Below the pieces are notes generated by a model, which had not been told where the DNA came from, did no database searches, and saw nothing but the letters and a program-made list of their open reading frames with translations. A stretch of 64,000 bases of DNA, from assembly GCA_025146925.1 (NCBI GenBank), contig CP102260.1:1690001-1754000 (forward strand), written 5' to 3'. The DNA is from [Bacteroides] pectinophilus (GTDB lineage: Bacteria; Bacillota; Clostridia; Lachnospirales; Lachnospiraceae). The translations under genes and the position numbers were made by a program. Shown here piece by piece: positions 42,979 through 52,737 of the stretch (positions are counted from its first letter, which is position 1; every line of letters starts with the position of its first letter).

Positions 42979-45759
42979 TTATTTTGTGAAATAAGTATCA
43001 AATACTTTTTTTGCAACTTCCTGTGCGCTGTCATATCCCGAATATCCGCCTTCAAGTACTACACTGATAACAATCTCAGGCGAATCATACGGTGCAAATC
43101 CGACGAACCATGAATGGCTGTCTTCTGACACGTCATCATACTGTGCCGTTCCCGTCTTACCTGCAACCTCATACGAAGTATTGCGGAAGCTTCTTCCTGT
43201 TCCTTTTGTACACACCTCGCGCATGAACCCCTTAACAGCCTGGGCCTCCGGCTCAGTTATCGGTGTTGAATACTGCTCCGGTTCGTATTCCTTTATGACT
43301 TTATTGTCCTGGGATACAACCTTTTCAATAAGATATGGCTTCATCATAACACCGTCATTAGCAATTGTTGATGTAATAATTGCATTGTTAAGCGGTGTAA
43401 CCTGTGTCTTACCCTGTCCGATTGCCGTCTGCATCTTCTCACCGACAGAAGAATTACCTTTCATTGTAAAGCTGCTCCTGCTCGTCTCTATTGAAAGCGG
43501 AATGTCCTGATTAAACAGGAAATCATTGCAGAGCGAATTAAATGCATCTCCGTCAACATCCAGCCCCATATTGGAGAATGCTGAATTACATGAATTGGCA
43601 AATGCTGTTGAAAGCGTCTCATATCCATGTGCAGTCGAATTATAGCAGTGTATTACAGAACCCATCACATCCGTACTTCCCTTACAGCTGTATCTGTAAC
43701 TCTCATAATCAGGATTCTCCCTTACATACTGTAATGCCGTAAGCATTTTGAAGGTTGAGCCCGGCGGATACAGTCCCTGTGTTGCACGGTTAAAAAGCAC
43801 CGAATCATTACTGCTGTAAGAAAGCCATGTCTCCCACTGGTCAATCGCATCATTCGGATTGTAATCCGGCTTGGAAACCATTGCAAGTATCCTGCCGGTC
43901 GACGGTTCCATAACAACGATTGCACCCTTGTTATTCTCCATTGCAAGGTACGCTGCTTTCTGAAGCTGCACATCAAGTGTCGTTACAACATTATTGCCTA
44001 CAAGCTTCTTACCGGATATCTCGCTGTATGCTTTGTTTACAATATTGCTTCCCGAATCGAGAAGATCTGCATTCCCCATGCCTTCAATACCCGACTTGCC
44101 TCTCGTTGACATGCCGACAACATGGCTGAACACTCTTCCGTAAGGGTATACTCTCGATTCACTTCCGGTCTCATCCACTTCCGTATACGCAAGGATTGAA
44201 CCGTTACTTGCCATTATGCTTCCTCTTGAGACCTTCTCTTCCCTGGCATTATTACGCGTATTATATGAATTATTAAGAATCTGAGGTGCAGTCTTTACAT
44301 TAAAATATACAAGATATCCTATCAGCAGGGCAAATATAGCAGCAAATACCGACAGAATGACAACTGTTGCCGCATCGCTTGAACGGTCGGTCGATATATC
44401 AACTCTGCGTCTTTTCCTGCGCACCTTGCCGCCGTTTTTTGCATCTGCCTTCCGGACGACAACATCGCTCTCACGCATCACATACATTCCGTTGACTATA
44501 GCGACCATTATAATCGATGCCAGCATTGAACTGCCGCCGTAACTTACGAATGGAAGTGTAACACCTGTAAGCGGTATAAGCTTAATTCCTCCACCAATAG
44601 TAAGGAACACCTGGAATGCGTATGTAACTCCGATTCCGACAGCCGTAAGTCTGTAGAACTGTGTCCTGCACATTGATGCGATGTTAAGCATGAGCATCAG
44701 GTTGGTAAGACATAAAAGAATTAACCCGATTGCAAATACGATACCAAACTCCTCACATATTGCCGAGAATATAAAATCTTTCTCAGGCACAGGTATCATA
44801 TTCGGGCTTCCCTGATTAAGTCCCGTACCAAACCAGGAGCCGGTTCCTATAGAGAACAGTGACTGTGCTATCTGATATCCGCGGTCTTCTATATACGTCC
44901 ATGGGTCAAGCCATATCAGGACACGCACACGGATATGCGCAAACAGCTTATATGCTATAACCGAAGCTCCCGCACCTGCAAGCATGCCTACCAGGATATA
45001 GTACCATTTTCTTGTGGCATCATAGAGCATAAATACATAAACAACGAAGAATATAAGTGCCGCACCAAGGTCCTTCGACGCTACAAGGATGACAACGTGA
45101 AGCGCTGCCGCAAGCGATGTTACCACAATCCTTTTGAACGAATCAGAAGCATTGAACATTGCAGCAACAAACATTACATATATGATTTTCACAAATTCCG
45201 TAGGCTGGATTGATACACTGCCTACCGTAATCGCAAGCTTGGCACCAAATACTTCATCACTTATAAGTACTGCTGCCAGAAGTGCTATTCCCACTATAAA
45301 ATAGAGAAACGACAGATTCCTGAAGCTCCTGACCTTCTTAATCATCCACGGGATAAAGAATGATAAAAGTCCTCCCGCTGCCACGAATATGAACTGTCTC
45401 AGACATTTCTCAAACGAAAGTCTCGCAAGAATTACAAATCCCACAGCTATAAGCATGCACATATTATTAAGCAGCAGTCTTGACGCGTTAGGATAAAGCA
45501 TTGTAAACATCAGCAGAAATACTATAAAAAATACAAGCTGTGCCGCATAAAGTATCGCGTAATTAACATCTCCGTCCTTCATATACAGAATCAGATATCC
45601 AAGAAAATGAAACGAAAACATCATCATATTCTGTACTATTCCGGCCGCGTTACGTGTAGTATCCTTTTTTGTCGTAGCTCCCCGTACTGTTGCATATACA
45701 TAAAAAATCATAAGCATGGCAAAGAGATATCTTGCCATCTCTGTAATAATAGAATTCAT
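42979..45759 (-). CDS. SEDS glycosyltransferase fused to class B penicillin-binding transpeptidase
   Basis: A single 926-residue chain that joins the two activities of an elongasome/divisome synthase pair. Residues 1-430 are a FtsW/RodA/SpoVE-type SEDS polymerase with about ten helices; conserved points are QPTEFVK (185-191), the catalytic Asp230 in SKDLGAALIFF, and LPFVSYGGSS (402-411). A basic linker (about 436-455) leads to another helix (about 465-486). The rest is a transpeptidase domain with the active Ser668 in STFK (668-671), the SCN triad (723-725) and KTG (868-870). The pedestal between the helix and the transpeptidase is much shorter than in normal class B proteins. The start is ATG at 45759, with AAGGA seven bases upstream; GTG 45774 is less good. 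Confidence 0.92.
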   Translation of the reverse strand: MNSIITEMARYLFAMLMIFYVYATVRGATTKKDTTRNAAGIVQNMMMFSFHFLGYLILYMKDGDVNYAILYAAQLVFFIVFLLMFTMLYPNASRLLLNNMCMLIAVGFVILARLSFEKCLRQFIFVAAGGLLSFFIPWMIKKVRSFRNLSFLYFIVGIALLAAVLISDEVFGAKLAITVGSVSIQPTEFVKIIYVMFVAAMFNASDSFKRIVVTSLAAALHVVILVASKDLGAALIFFVVYVFMLYDATRKWYYILVGMLAGAGASVIAYKLFAHIRVRVLIWLDPWTYIEDRGYQIAQSLFSIGTGSWFGTGLNQGSPNMIPVPEKDFIFSAICEEFGIVFAIGLILLCLTNLMLMLNIASMCRTQFYRLTAVGIGVTYAFQVFLTIGGGIKLIPLTGVTLPFVSYGGSSMLASIIMVAIVNGMYVMRESDVVVRKADAKNGGKVRRKRRRVDISTDRSSDAATVVILSVFAAIFALLIGYLVYFNVKTAPQILNNSYNTRNNAREEKVSRGSIMASNGSILAYTEVDETGSESRVYPYGRVFSHVVGMSTRGKSGIEGMGNADLLDSGSNIVNKAYSEISGKKLVGNNVVTTLDVQLQKAAYLAMENNKGAIVVMEPSTGRILAMVSKPDYNPNDAIDQWETWLSYSSNDSVLFNRATQGLYPPGSTFKMLTALQYVRENPDYESYRYSCKGSTDVMGSVIHCYNSTAHGYETLSTAFANSCNSAFSNMGLDVDGDAFNSLCNDFLFNQDIPLSIETSRSSFTMKGNSSVGEKMQTAIGQGKTQVTPLNNAIITSTIANDGVMMKPYLIEKVVSQDNKVIKEYEPEQYSTPITEPEAQAVKGFMREVCTKGTGRSFRNTSYEVAGKTGTAQYDDVSEDSHSWFVGFAPYDSPEIVISVVLEGGYSGYDSAQEVAKKVFDTYFTK

Positions 45760-45785
45760 AAAATCTTCCTTCACCTACCGGCATT

Positions 45786-48179
45786 CTATAAAATCTGCCT
45801 GTCAAAATGTCCGTGTGTTGTATGCGTATAGCATTCTCCGGACATGTTCTTCCCCTCTGATATCAGAATTGCATCTCTGATTATGTGGCTTATACAATCT
45901 TTATCTTCTGATGTAAATGTCAGGCGCCAGGACCCCGGGGCCATCCGCCTTATCTGCTCCGGCATATCAAGGACAGATACAGCATCTGACATATATGTTA
46001 CAGCATAACAGTTTCTGCATCTTGACGCAACATCAAAACATCTCTTCCTGTCATCTGTAATCTTCGTTACCCCGCACATTCCGTCACACATATTCCGTGT
46101 CTTTCTTACGCAGTTTTCCGATATCATAACAGGCACTCTGCCATAAACCATCAATTCAGAATTACCTATTCCAAGCTGTAAAAGTTCATTTACGGTAAGC
46201 TCATAAGGTGCCGTATCTGTTATAATCTGTGGAAATTCAATGTCGAATCTCATCCTTGCCCTTGAGTTCATCGTATACAGACCTGCGTCAGTGATAATTC
46301 TGTCATCCGGTCTGAGCCTTGTAATGATTGCAGCCGATTCAAGATTGCGTACAAGCCATGCATCAGCATTTATCATATCTGCATCTTCCGCCAGTTTTTC
46401 AATATATTCTGACGTTCTGCCTCTTACAACATATGGCAGTGATATATATGCATTATGTCCATCCTTGTGTATTATATCAACCATCGCGGCAAGTTCTTTT
46501 GAATCTTCAAATGCTTCTGCTTCTATATATATTCCGTCGATGCCGTCCATTGACGATACAAAACGAATCATATCCATGCAATCCGAAGACACACTGTCAA
46601 TCATTACATTAACCTTGTTGCCAGTGAACCCTTTGTGCTCTGATTGGTGCTGCCATTCAAGTGCCGCTTGCGCCGAACAATTATCAGTGCTTCTCTTGTA
46701 ACGCGCCGTAAGTGCATTAGTTAGCTCCGTAACAGCCTTGCGTCTTAGCTCATTGAGCTTTCCGTTGGGCAGGAATACGTCATTATCCATATTAATCTCA
46801 AGATTCTCAAGTATATATGGTGTATCATTCATCCTGCTTATCTGCATCTGCACGCCCTCAGCCGTAAGCGGTCTGTTCATTGCACGCATGACCGTCTCTC
46901 CCTGTACCGCTATACATGTATCATCCTTCCACAGTACAAGCGATGCTTCTTTATCCGGCTGAAGCGTAATCGCGCCCTGTATTGCCGTCTTGCAGTCTGC
47001 CTTCGTATATCTGTCAAGAATATCATTAATAAGCGAATTATTGCGGACTCTGTAAAGCTTTCTGCCCTTTTGCATCACATATTTTTTAGGAAGGCTCAGC
47101 GTTACCGTGCCACCCGGCTTAACCGCTCCTGCAAGCGTATAATCAAATTCCTTCTCTAAGTCGAATACATCTCCTTTATTAAGCAGAACAAGCGCTTTGC
47201 ACACAGCACTTCCCGGCTTGGATGATATCACTTCCATAGCACATGTTCCCTGATGATTGGGCTTTGTCAGTGATACCATGTCACGGCCTTTCTTGCCGGG
47301 ATAATATCCTTTTGAGAATCCTCCTCTGTTGTACAGATCAGATAAGCTTATCAGATCCCGTTCATGTGGCTTTACTGCATTCTTTCCATACTCAAGGTAC
47401 TTATCAAGATATCTTCTGTAGACAGATACAACGCCCGCAACATATTCGCTGCTCTTCATTCTTCCCTCTATCTTAAAAGAATCAACCCCCGCCTGTACAA
47501 GCTGCGGAATAAGTTCAAGAGTACACATGTCCTTGAGGCTGAGTACATATTCATTATCATATTTCATCCTGCACGGCTGGGCGCATCTTCCACGGTTACC
47601 GCTTCTGTCACCAAGCATGCTGCTCATAAGGCACTGTCCCGAATAGCTGTAGCACAATGCTCCATGTACAAAGCTTTCTATCTCTATATCAACATTTTGG
47701 TCAATCTTTTTTATATCATCCAGTGTAAGCTCTCTTGCGGGTACAACTCTTGTTGCTCCCATTCTCTTCAGCAGTCCGGCGCTCGCACAGCCTGTCACAG
47801 CCATCTGCGTACTTGCATGTATATCAAGTCCCGGAAATGCTTTCTGTATAAGATCGAATACCCCCCAGTCCTGGACAATCACCGCGTCAAGCCCCGCCTC
47901 ATAGAAAGGAAGCAGGTAGTCATACAACGGCTCACCCATTTCATTTTCTTTAAGAAGTGTATTAACCGTAAGATATACCTTGCGGTCTCTTATATGGGCA
48001 AAATCAAGTGCCTCAAGGAGCTGCTCCTTATCAAAGTTACCGGCATATGCACGTGCACCAAATGCACTTCCGCCAAGATACACCGCATCAGCGCCGGCAT
48101 TAATGGCCGCCCTGAACGCTTCATATGTGCCTGCCGGTGCAAGTAATTCCACATTCTTCATATCCGCATTTCCATTCAT
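45786..48179 (-). CDS. U32 family protein (RlhA/TrhP-like)
   Basis: A 797-residue protein of the U32 family with the signature ESFVHGALCYSYSGQC and further cysteines in RGRCAQPCRMKY that could form an iron-sulfur site. Bacterial members such as RlhA and TrhP take part in RNA hydroxylation (23S rRNA C2501 or tRNA U34), and this protein also carries a long C-terminal region with a DUF3656-type part. It begins with ELLAPAG close to the N terminus. The start is uncertain: ATG 48179 or ATG 48161, neither with a clear ribosome site. It is the first gene of the envelope operon after the zapA terminator. A CRNCYAVTYMSD stretch near the end adds Cys residues to a possible second metal site. Confidence 0.85.
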   Translation of the reverse strand: MNGNADMKNVELLAPAGTYEAFRAAINAGADAVYLGGSAFGARAYAGNFDKEQLLEALDFAHIRDRKVYLTVNTLLKENEMGEPLYDYLLPFYEAGLDAVIVQDWGVFDLIQKAFPGLDIHASTQMAVTGCASAGLLKRMGATRVVPARELTLDDIKKIDQNVDIEIESFVHGALCYSYSGQCLMSSMLGDRSGNRGRCAQPCRMKYDNEYVLSLKDMCTLELIPQLVQAGVDSFKIEGRMKSSEYVAGVVSVYRRYLDKYLEYGKNAVKPHERDLISLSDLYNRGGFSKGYYPGKKGRDMVSLTKPNHQGTCAMEVISSKPGSAVCKALVLLNKGDVFDLEKEFDYTLAGAVKPGGTVTLSLPKKYVMQKGRKLYRVRNNSLINDILDRYTKADCKTAIQGAITLQPDKEASLVLWKDDTCIAVQGETVMRAMNRPLTAEGVQMQISRMNDTPYILENLEINMDNDVFLPNGKLNELRRKAVTELTNALTARYKRSTDNCSAQAALEWQHQSEHKGFTGNKVNVMIDSVSSDCMDMIRFVSSMDGIDGIYIEAEAFEDSKELAAMVDIIHKDGHNAYISLPYVVRGRTSEYIEKLAEDADMINADAWLVRNLESAAIITRLRPDDRIITDAGLYTMNSRARMRFDIEFPQIITDTAPYELTVNELLQLGIGNSELMVYGRVPVMISENCVRKTRNMCDGMCGVTKITDDRKRCFDVASRCRNCYAVTYMSDAVSVLDMPEQIRRMAPGSWRLTFTSEDKDCISHIIRDAILISEGKNMSGECYTHTTHGHFDRQIL

Positions 48180-48204
48180 CCAATAATATATTCTGTCATA
48201 TGCT

Positions 48205-48237
48205 AAAAAGCATCCGTGCCATATAACACGGATGCTT
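48205..48237 (-). terminator. Intrinsic terminator of gpmI-zapA
   Basis: A perfect 11-bp stem (48209-48219 with 48227-48237), with a 7-nt loop and about five T on the minus strand. It follows the zapA stop by about 5 nt. Confidence 0.88.
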
Positions 48238-48241
48238 AAAT

Positions 48242-48649
48242 TTATTTTTTGGAAGCTTCAAGTTCCGTCTCAAGTCTTACCACGTTCTTTTGAAGTTTTC
48301 CAATCTCAGCTTTAAGTTCCTCAATCTCCTTGACCGAAGCGTTATACTTAACATCAGCTGCAATCAAATCATATTTGTAGTCCGATATCTGTTTATCTTT
48401 TGCTGCAACATCATTCTCAAGAGCATCAGCAGTCTTCTTAGCCTTGAAATAGTCATCAGCTATGTTAAGATACATCATATTGGCCCTTATTTCAGATGAC
48501 AGTCTTCGATAACCATCTTCAGCCATCATCTCATTCAATTTGCTATTGATGTAAGCAGCTACCTTCTGAAGGTATTCCTCACTCTCGTATCCGCTCAGTG
48601 TATATACCTTGCCGCCAAGAATCACCTCAGTATTGTTCTTTGATGTCAT
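48242..48649 (-). CDS. zapA: Cell division protein ZapA
   Basis: A 135-residue Z-ring-associated protein. The N-terminal domain (NTEVILGGKVYTLSGYESEE) precedes a long coiled coil (about 70-133) of Lys/Glu/Leu repeats that drives assembly. ZapA crosslinks FtsZ filaments in the cytoplasm. GGAGG is well placed before the ATG. It starts 27 nt after gpmI and is probably co-transcribed with it. Confidence 0.9.
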   Translation of the reverse strand: MTSKNNTEVILGGKVYTLSGYESEEYLQKVAAYINSKLNEMMAEDGYRRLSSEIRANMMYLNIADDYFKAKKTADALENDVAAKDKQISDYKYDLIAADVKYNASVKEIEELKAEIGKLQKNVVRLETELEASKK

Positions 48650-48676
48650 CTGCTCCTCCTCATAATTATCATTTGA

Positions 48677-50218
48677 TTACTTTCTCACAAGAAGACTCTC
48701 TCCTGTCATATCAGCAGGCTTCTCCATTCCCATCATCTCAATAAGTGTAGGAACTATATCTGCAAGTCTTCCTCCCTCCCTGAGAGTGTAATTCTCATCA
48801 TAGTTAACAAGAATAAACGGAACAGGATTCGTTGTATGCGCTGTAAAAGGCTCACCTGTCTCATAGTCAATAAGCTTCTCGGCATTACCATGGTCAGCGC
48901 AGATAAACATCTGTCCGTCAACCTTCCTGATTGCATCAACAACACGTCCAACGCATCCGTCAACTGTCTCAATTGCCTTAATTACTGCATCCATTATACC
49001 TGTATGTCCAACCATGTCAGGGTTTGCAAAGTTAGTTATGATAACATCATACTTTCCTGATTCTATCGCTCCTACAAGCTTATCGCAGACTTCAGGTGCA
49101 CTCATCTCAGGCTGAAGATCATAAGTGGCAACCTTAGGTGACTTAATGAGTATTCTGTCCTCACCCTTGTTAGGCTCTTCAACACCACCGTTAAAGAAGA
49201 ATGTAACATGCGCATACTTCTCTGTCTCAGCAATTCTGCACTGTGTCATGTTATGTGCTGCAAGGAATTCACCAAATGTATTATTAATTGCAACCTTATT
49301 GAATGCAACGCTCTTATTAGGAATTGTAACATCATACTCTGTGAAACATACATATGTTACATTCTTACGTGGTCCACGGTTGAATCCCGTGAATTCATCA
49401 TCACAGAAGCATCTTGTTATCTCTCTTGCACGGTCAGGCCTGAAATTATAACAGATAACAGAATCATTATCCTTAATTACCGCAACAGGTCTGCCATCCT
49501 TCTTAATTACAGTAGGAACAACGAACTCATCTGTCTTACCATCTGCATATGATGCTTCCATTGCAGCAACTGCATCTGATGCCTCAGCACCTTCGCCCTT
49601 TGTAAGTGCATTATAAGCAGCCTCTACTCTGTCCCATCTGTTATCTCTGTCCATTGCATAGTAACGACCGGCAAGTGTTGCAATTGCACCGACACCAAGC
49701 TCGTCCATCTTAGCCTGTACAGTCTTCACATATCCAAGACCACCCTCTGTAGGAGTATCACGTCCATCCATAAATCCGTGCAGATATACATTCTTAAGTC
49801 CTTCTCTCTTAGCAAGCTCAAGAAGTGCAAGCACATGTGTAAGGTGGCTGTGTACTCCGCCATCTGAAAGAAGTCCGAAGAGGTGAAGATCTGAATTATT
49901 CTTCTTACAATTCTCTATAGCACCAAGGAGTGCTTCGTTCTTAAAGAAATCTCCATCCTCAATCTCCTTGGTTATTCTTGTGAGCTCCTGATATACAATT
50001 CTTCCGGCACCCATATTGAGATGTCCGACTTCTGAGTTGCCCATCTGCCCCTCAGGAAGTCCGACTGCCATTCCGCTGGCAAGTCCCTTAACAAATGGAT
50101 ATTCCTTCATAAGGCTGTCCATTACAGGTGTATTGGCATTAGCAATACCATTGCCCTCTTTTCTGTCACTAAGTCCATATCCATCAAGTATCATCAGTAC
50201 TGTAGGTCTTTTGCTCAT
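48677..50218 (-). CDS. gpmI: 2,3-bisphosphoglycerate-independent phosphoglycerate mutase
   Basis: A 513-residue cofactor-independent mutase of glycolysis, an alkaline phosphatase-like Mn-dependent enzyme that interconverts 3- and 2-phosphoglycerate. The N terminus LMILDGYG gives the metal Asp12; the phosphoryl-accepting Ser62 is in GQMGNSEVGHLNMGAGR; C-terminal metal ligands are seen in NFANPDMVGHTG and ADHGNAE. The open frame extends to 50272, but ATG at 50218, with GGAGG six bases upstream, is the true start. The leader contains the element shared with rimO. Confidence 0.97.
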   Translation of the reverse strand: MSKRPTVLMILDGYGLSDRKEGNGIANANTPVMDSLMKEYPFVKGLASGMAVGLPEGQMGNSEVGHLNMGAGRIVYQELTRITKEIEDGDFFKNEALLGAIENCKKNNSDLHLFGLLSDGGVHSHLTHVLALLELAKREGLKNVYLHGFMDGRDTPTEGGLGYVKTVQAKMDELGVGAIATLAGRYYAMDRDNRWDRVEAAYNALTKGEGAEASDAVAAMEASYADGKTDEFVVPTVIKKDGRPVAVIKDNDSVICYNFRPDRAREITRCFCDDEFTGFNRGPRKNVTYVCFTEYDVTIPNKSVAFNKVAINNTFGEFLAAHNMTQCRIAETEKYAHVTFFFNGGVEEPNKGEDRILIKSPKVATYDLQPEMSAPEVCDKLVGAIESGKYDVIITNFANPDMVGHTGIMDAVIKAIETVDGCVGRVVDAIRKVDGQMFICADHGNAEKLIDYETGEPFTAHTTNPVPFILVNYDENYTLREGGRLADIVPTLIEMMGMEKPADMTGESLLVRK

Positions 50219-50224
50219 CTTAAT

Positions 50225-50274
50225 CCTCCATTCCCGCCCCTCCCGGGGCATTCCGAACTTGTGCGCAATCACAA
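50225..50274 (-). promoter_or_regulatory. Two-hairpin leader element of gpmI, shared with rimO
   Basis: On the minus strand an 5-bp stem (50259-50263 with 50270-50274) is followed by a GCCCC/GGGGC stem (50236-50240 with 50245-50249), then the GGAGG ribosome site. It aligns with the rimO leader over about 49 columns, 38 identical. Confidence 0.5.
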
Positions 50275-50280
50275 ATCCGG

Positions 50281-50376
50281 GGTGTAAAATCTCTGATTCT
50301 ACACCATTATCTTCTATCTTGTTATTTCAAATGTTCTTCAATCTAGTATATTATCACATTTGTATTTCTTATGCAA
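50281..50376 (-). promoter_or_regulatory. gpmI promoter and upstream leader hairpin
   Basis: On the minus strand the -35 TTGCAT (50371-50376) and the -10 TAATAT (50348-50353) are 17 bp apart, just after the tpiA terminator. A further GGTGTA/TACACC hairpin (50281-50305) lies in the leader, which is over 100 nt long. Confidence 0.45.
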
Positions 50377-50380
50377 TCAC

Positions 50381-50423
50381 AAAAAAGTCCCGCGACATCT
50401 GCACACGCAGCCGCCGCAGGACT
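50381..50423 (-). terminator. Intrinsic terminator of tpiA
   Basis: A stem-loop with GC-rich base (50386-50394 paired with 50415-50423) followed by six T on the minus strand, about 36 nt after the tpiA stop. Confidence 0.75.
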
Positions 50424-50458
50424 CTCTGCCTTATATGTATTCAAAATTCTTGAAGTTA

Positions 50459-51217
50459 TTATATACTCTTTCTTCCAAATTCAACAATATCAGCAAATTC
50501 AGGCTTAAGGCTTGCTCCTCCGACAAGACCTCCGTCTATATCCGGCATTGCGAACAATTCTTCAGCATTGGACGCATTAACACTTCCACCATACAGAATC
50601 CTTATTGCATCAGCAGTTTCCCTGTCATATATACGTTCTATGCATCCCCTTATATCAGCACATACTTCCTGAGCCTGCGCACTTGTTGCAACCTTACCTG
50701 TTCCTATAGCCCATATAGGCTCATATGCAATAATTGTATCATGGGCTTCTTCCCTGCTCACATTATAATATGCCGAACGTATCTGCTCTTCCACAAATTC
50801 AAGTGTCACACCATGTTCTCTCTGTTCAAGCGTTTCTCCACAGCATATAATAGGTATAATCTTATGCTCGATAGCTTTTTTAACCTTCATGTTGATGACT
50901 GTATTGTCCTCACCAAATATCTGTCTCCGCTCTGAATGTCCAAGTATAACATACTTCACGCCGGCATCTACAAGCATTGATGCTGAAATCTCTCCCGTAT
51001 ATGCTCCTTGCTCCTCATAGAACATATTCTCAGCTCCAATTGCAATGTCAGTTCCCTTCACCGACTCAACCGCCGCAACAAGTGAAATGGCAGGAACACA
51101 GAACAGAACATCTACGCCTTCAGTACAAATCTTATCTTTCATATCGGTAAGAATTGATCTGACCTCTCTCGGAGTCTTATTCATCTTCCAATTACCAGCA
51201 ATAACTTTCCGCCTCAT
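50459..51217 (-). CDS. tpiA: Triosephosphate isomerase
   Basis: A 252-residue TIM barrel that interconverts dihydroxyacetone phosphate and glyceraldehyde 3-phosphate. Active-site residues are Asn9 and Lys11 (GNWKMN), His94 (ILGHSERR) and Glu166 ([11 protein letters not shown]). The start is ATG at 51217, with GGAGG eight bases upstream; an in-frame ATG at 51232 precedes the site. The region upstream (51218-51386) contains a good -10 TATAAT but a poor -35, so a promoter is likely but not precisely located. Confidence 0.97.
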   Translation of the reverse strand: MRRKVIAGNWKMNKTPREVRSILTDMKDKICTEGVDVLFCVPAISLVAAVESVKGTDIAIGAENMFYEEQGAYTGEISASMLVDAGVKYVILGHSERRQIFGEDNTVINMKVKKAIEHKIIPIICCGETLEQREHGVTLEFVEEQIRSAYYNVSREEAHDTIIAYEPIWAIGTGKVATSAQAQEVCADIRGCIERIYDRETADAIRILYGGSVNASNAEELFAMPDIDGGLVGGASLKPEFADIVEFGRKSI

Positions 51218-51386
51218 AACTACGTCCTCCAACTGTATGCCAATGTATGATCTATGCCATACAACACTCCTACCCCTTTAGGCATATATCTTTTTGATGT
51301 ATTTATTATACTACTAATGTTCAGATTTTACCACCTAAATTGTGCTTCATTTCAAAAAAAATATCAGAATTGACACTCACCTTGGC

Positions 51387-51426
51387 AAAAAAATAACCTT
51401 TAAGGCATTATCTGCCTTAAAGGTTA
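51387..51426 (-). terminator. Intrinsic terminator of pgk
   Basis: A perfect 14-bp stem (51394-51407 with 51413-51426), with a 5-nt loop and a run of T on the minus strand. It follows the pgk stop by about 18 nt. Confidence 0.9.
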
Positions 51427-51444
51427 AAAAATTCTCAAACTTAA

Positions 51445-52638
51445 TTATCTGTCATTAGCTGCTGCAACACCAGGGAGTTCCTTACCTTCAAGGAATTCAA
51501 GCGATGCGCCGCCACCTGTTGAGATATGAGTCATCTTATCACCAAATCCAAGATTGTTAACTGCAGATGCTGAATCACCACCGCCAATGATTGTTGTTGC
51601 ATCCTTAAGCTCAGCAAGTGCCTGTGCTACTGCAATTGTACCCTTTGCAAAGTTATCAAACTCAAATACACCCATAGGTCCGTTCCATACTACTGTCTTG
51701 GCATCCTTAAGTGCTTCCTGATAAAGTGCGCATGTCTTAGGTCCGATATCCATACCCATATCATCATCTTCCTGCTGACCTGCTTCAACAACATGGAAAG
51801 GCGTATCGTTCTTAAATTCTTTTGTTACAACTGTATCAACAGGAATAAGAATCTTAACATTCTTAGCCTCAGCCTTCTCAATCATCTCTTTTGCATAATC
51901 AAGATACTCATCCTCTACCAGAGACTGGCCTACATTACCGCCAAGAGCCTTCTGGAATGTATATGACATACCACCGCCGATAATAAGTGTATCAACCTTA
52001 TCAAGAAGATTGTTTATAACTGAAATCTTAGAAGAAACCTTAGAGCCTCCAAGAATTGCTACAAAAGGACGTACCGGATTGTCTACCGCATTACCAAGGA
52101 AGTCAATCTCCTTCTCCATAAGATATCCAACTACCGCTGTATCAACAAACTTTGTCACACCAACATTAGAGCAATGTGCTCTGTGGGCTGTACCAAACGC
52201 GTCATTAACGAATACATCACAGATTGATGCAAGATCCTTGCTGAACTCATCACCGTTCTTAGTCTCTTCCGGTCTGAAACGTGTATTCTCAAGAAGAATA
52301 ACATCACCGTCATTCATTGCCGCAACAGCAGCTCTTGCATTGTCACCAACAACTGTATCATCAGCCGCAAACTTAACTTCCTGTCCGAGAAGCTCTGTAA
52401 GTCTCTTTGCTACAGGTGCAAGTGAAAATGCCTTATCCGGTCCCTTTGGCTTGCCAAGATGTGAGCAAAGGATAACCTTGCCGCCATCATTGATAAGCTT
52501 TTTAATTGTAGGGAGTGCTGCAACAAGGCGGTTCTCATCTGTAATCTTACCATCAATAAGCGGTACATTAAAATCGCATCTTACAAGAACTCTCTTATCC
52601 TTTACGTTGATATCATCAACAGATTTCTTATTAAGCAT
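51445..52638 (-). CDS. pgk: Phosphoglycerate kinase
   Basis: A 397-residue two-domain kinase that makes ATP from 1,3-bisphosphoglycerate. The N-terminal domain has RCDFNVPL, the central HRAHCSNVG and the hinge; the C-terminal ATP site has [15 protein letters not shown] and [14 protein letters not shown] lies before the ATG. The terminator of gap lies only about 38 nt upstream, too close for a normal promoter, so pgk is likely expressed by read-through from gap. Confidence 0.97.
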   Translation of the reverse strand: MLNKKSVDDINVKDKRVLVRCDFNVPLIDGKITDENRLVAALPTIKKLINDGGKVILCSHLGKPKGPDKAFSLAPVAKRLTELLGQEVKFAADDTVVGDNARAAVAAMNDGDVILLENTRFRPEETKNGDEFSKDLASICDVFVNDAFGTAHRAHCSNVGVTKFVDTAVVGYLMEKEIDFLGNAVDNPVRPFVAILGGSKVSSKISVINNLLDKVDTLIIGGGMSYTFQKALGGNVGQSLVEDEYLDYAKEMIEKAEAKNVKILIPVDTVVTKEFKNDTPFHVVEAGQQEDDDMGMDIGPKTCALYQEALKDAKTVVWNGPMGVFEFDNFAKGTIAVAQALAELKDATTIIGGGDSASAVNNLGFGDKMTHISTGGGASLEFLEGKELPGVAAANDR

Positions 52639-52675
52639 ATTAATCCTCCATTATTAAATTACTATATTGTTATTT

Positions 52676-52714
52676 TAAAAATGAGCCCGGCAAAGTTACC
52701 CATACCGGACTCAT
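52676..52714 (-). terminator. Intrinsic terminator/attenuator between gap and pgk
   Basis: A 10-bp stem with one mismatch (52681-52690 with 52705-52714), with a 14-nt loop, is followed on the minus strand by TTTTTAAAA. It lies between gap and pgk in the direction of transcription. Confidence 0.75.
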
Positions 52715-52737
52715 TAATTAAGTTTTCTTCTTAACTA

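Noticed and set aside
47364-48146. 260-codon plus-strand open frame inside the U32 gene
   Set aside because: It runs antisense to a strongly conserved protein with the U32 signature; it has no ribosome site and its product resembles no protein.
50360-50935. 191-codon plus-strand open frame over tpiA
   Set aside because: Antisense to tpiA and begins in its terminator; Cys/Tyr-rich product of no family.
52010-52657. 215-codon plus-strand open frame inside pgk
   Set aside because: Antisense to an unquestionable glycolytic gene; no start signal.
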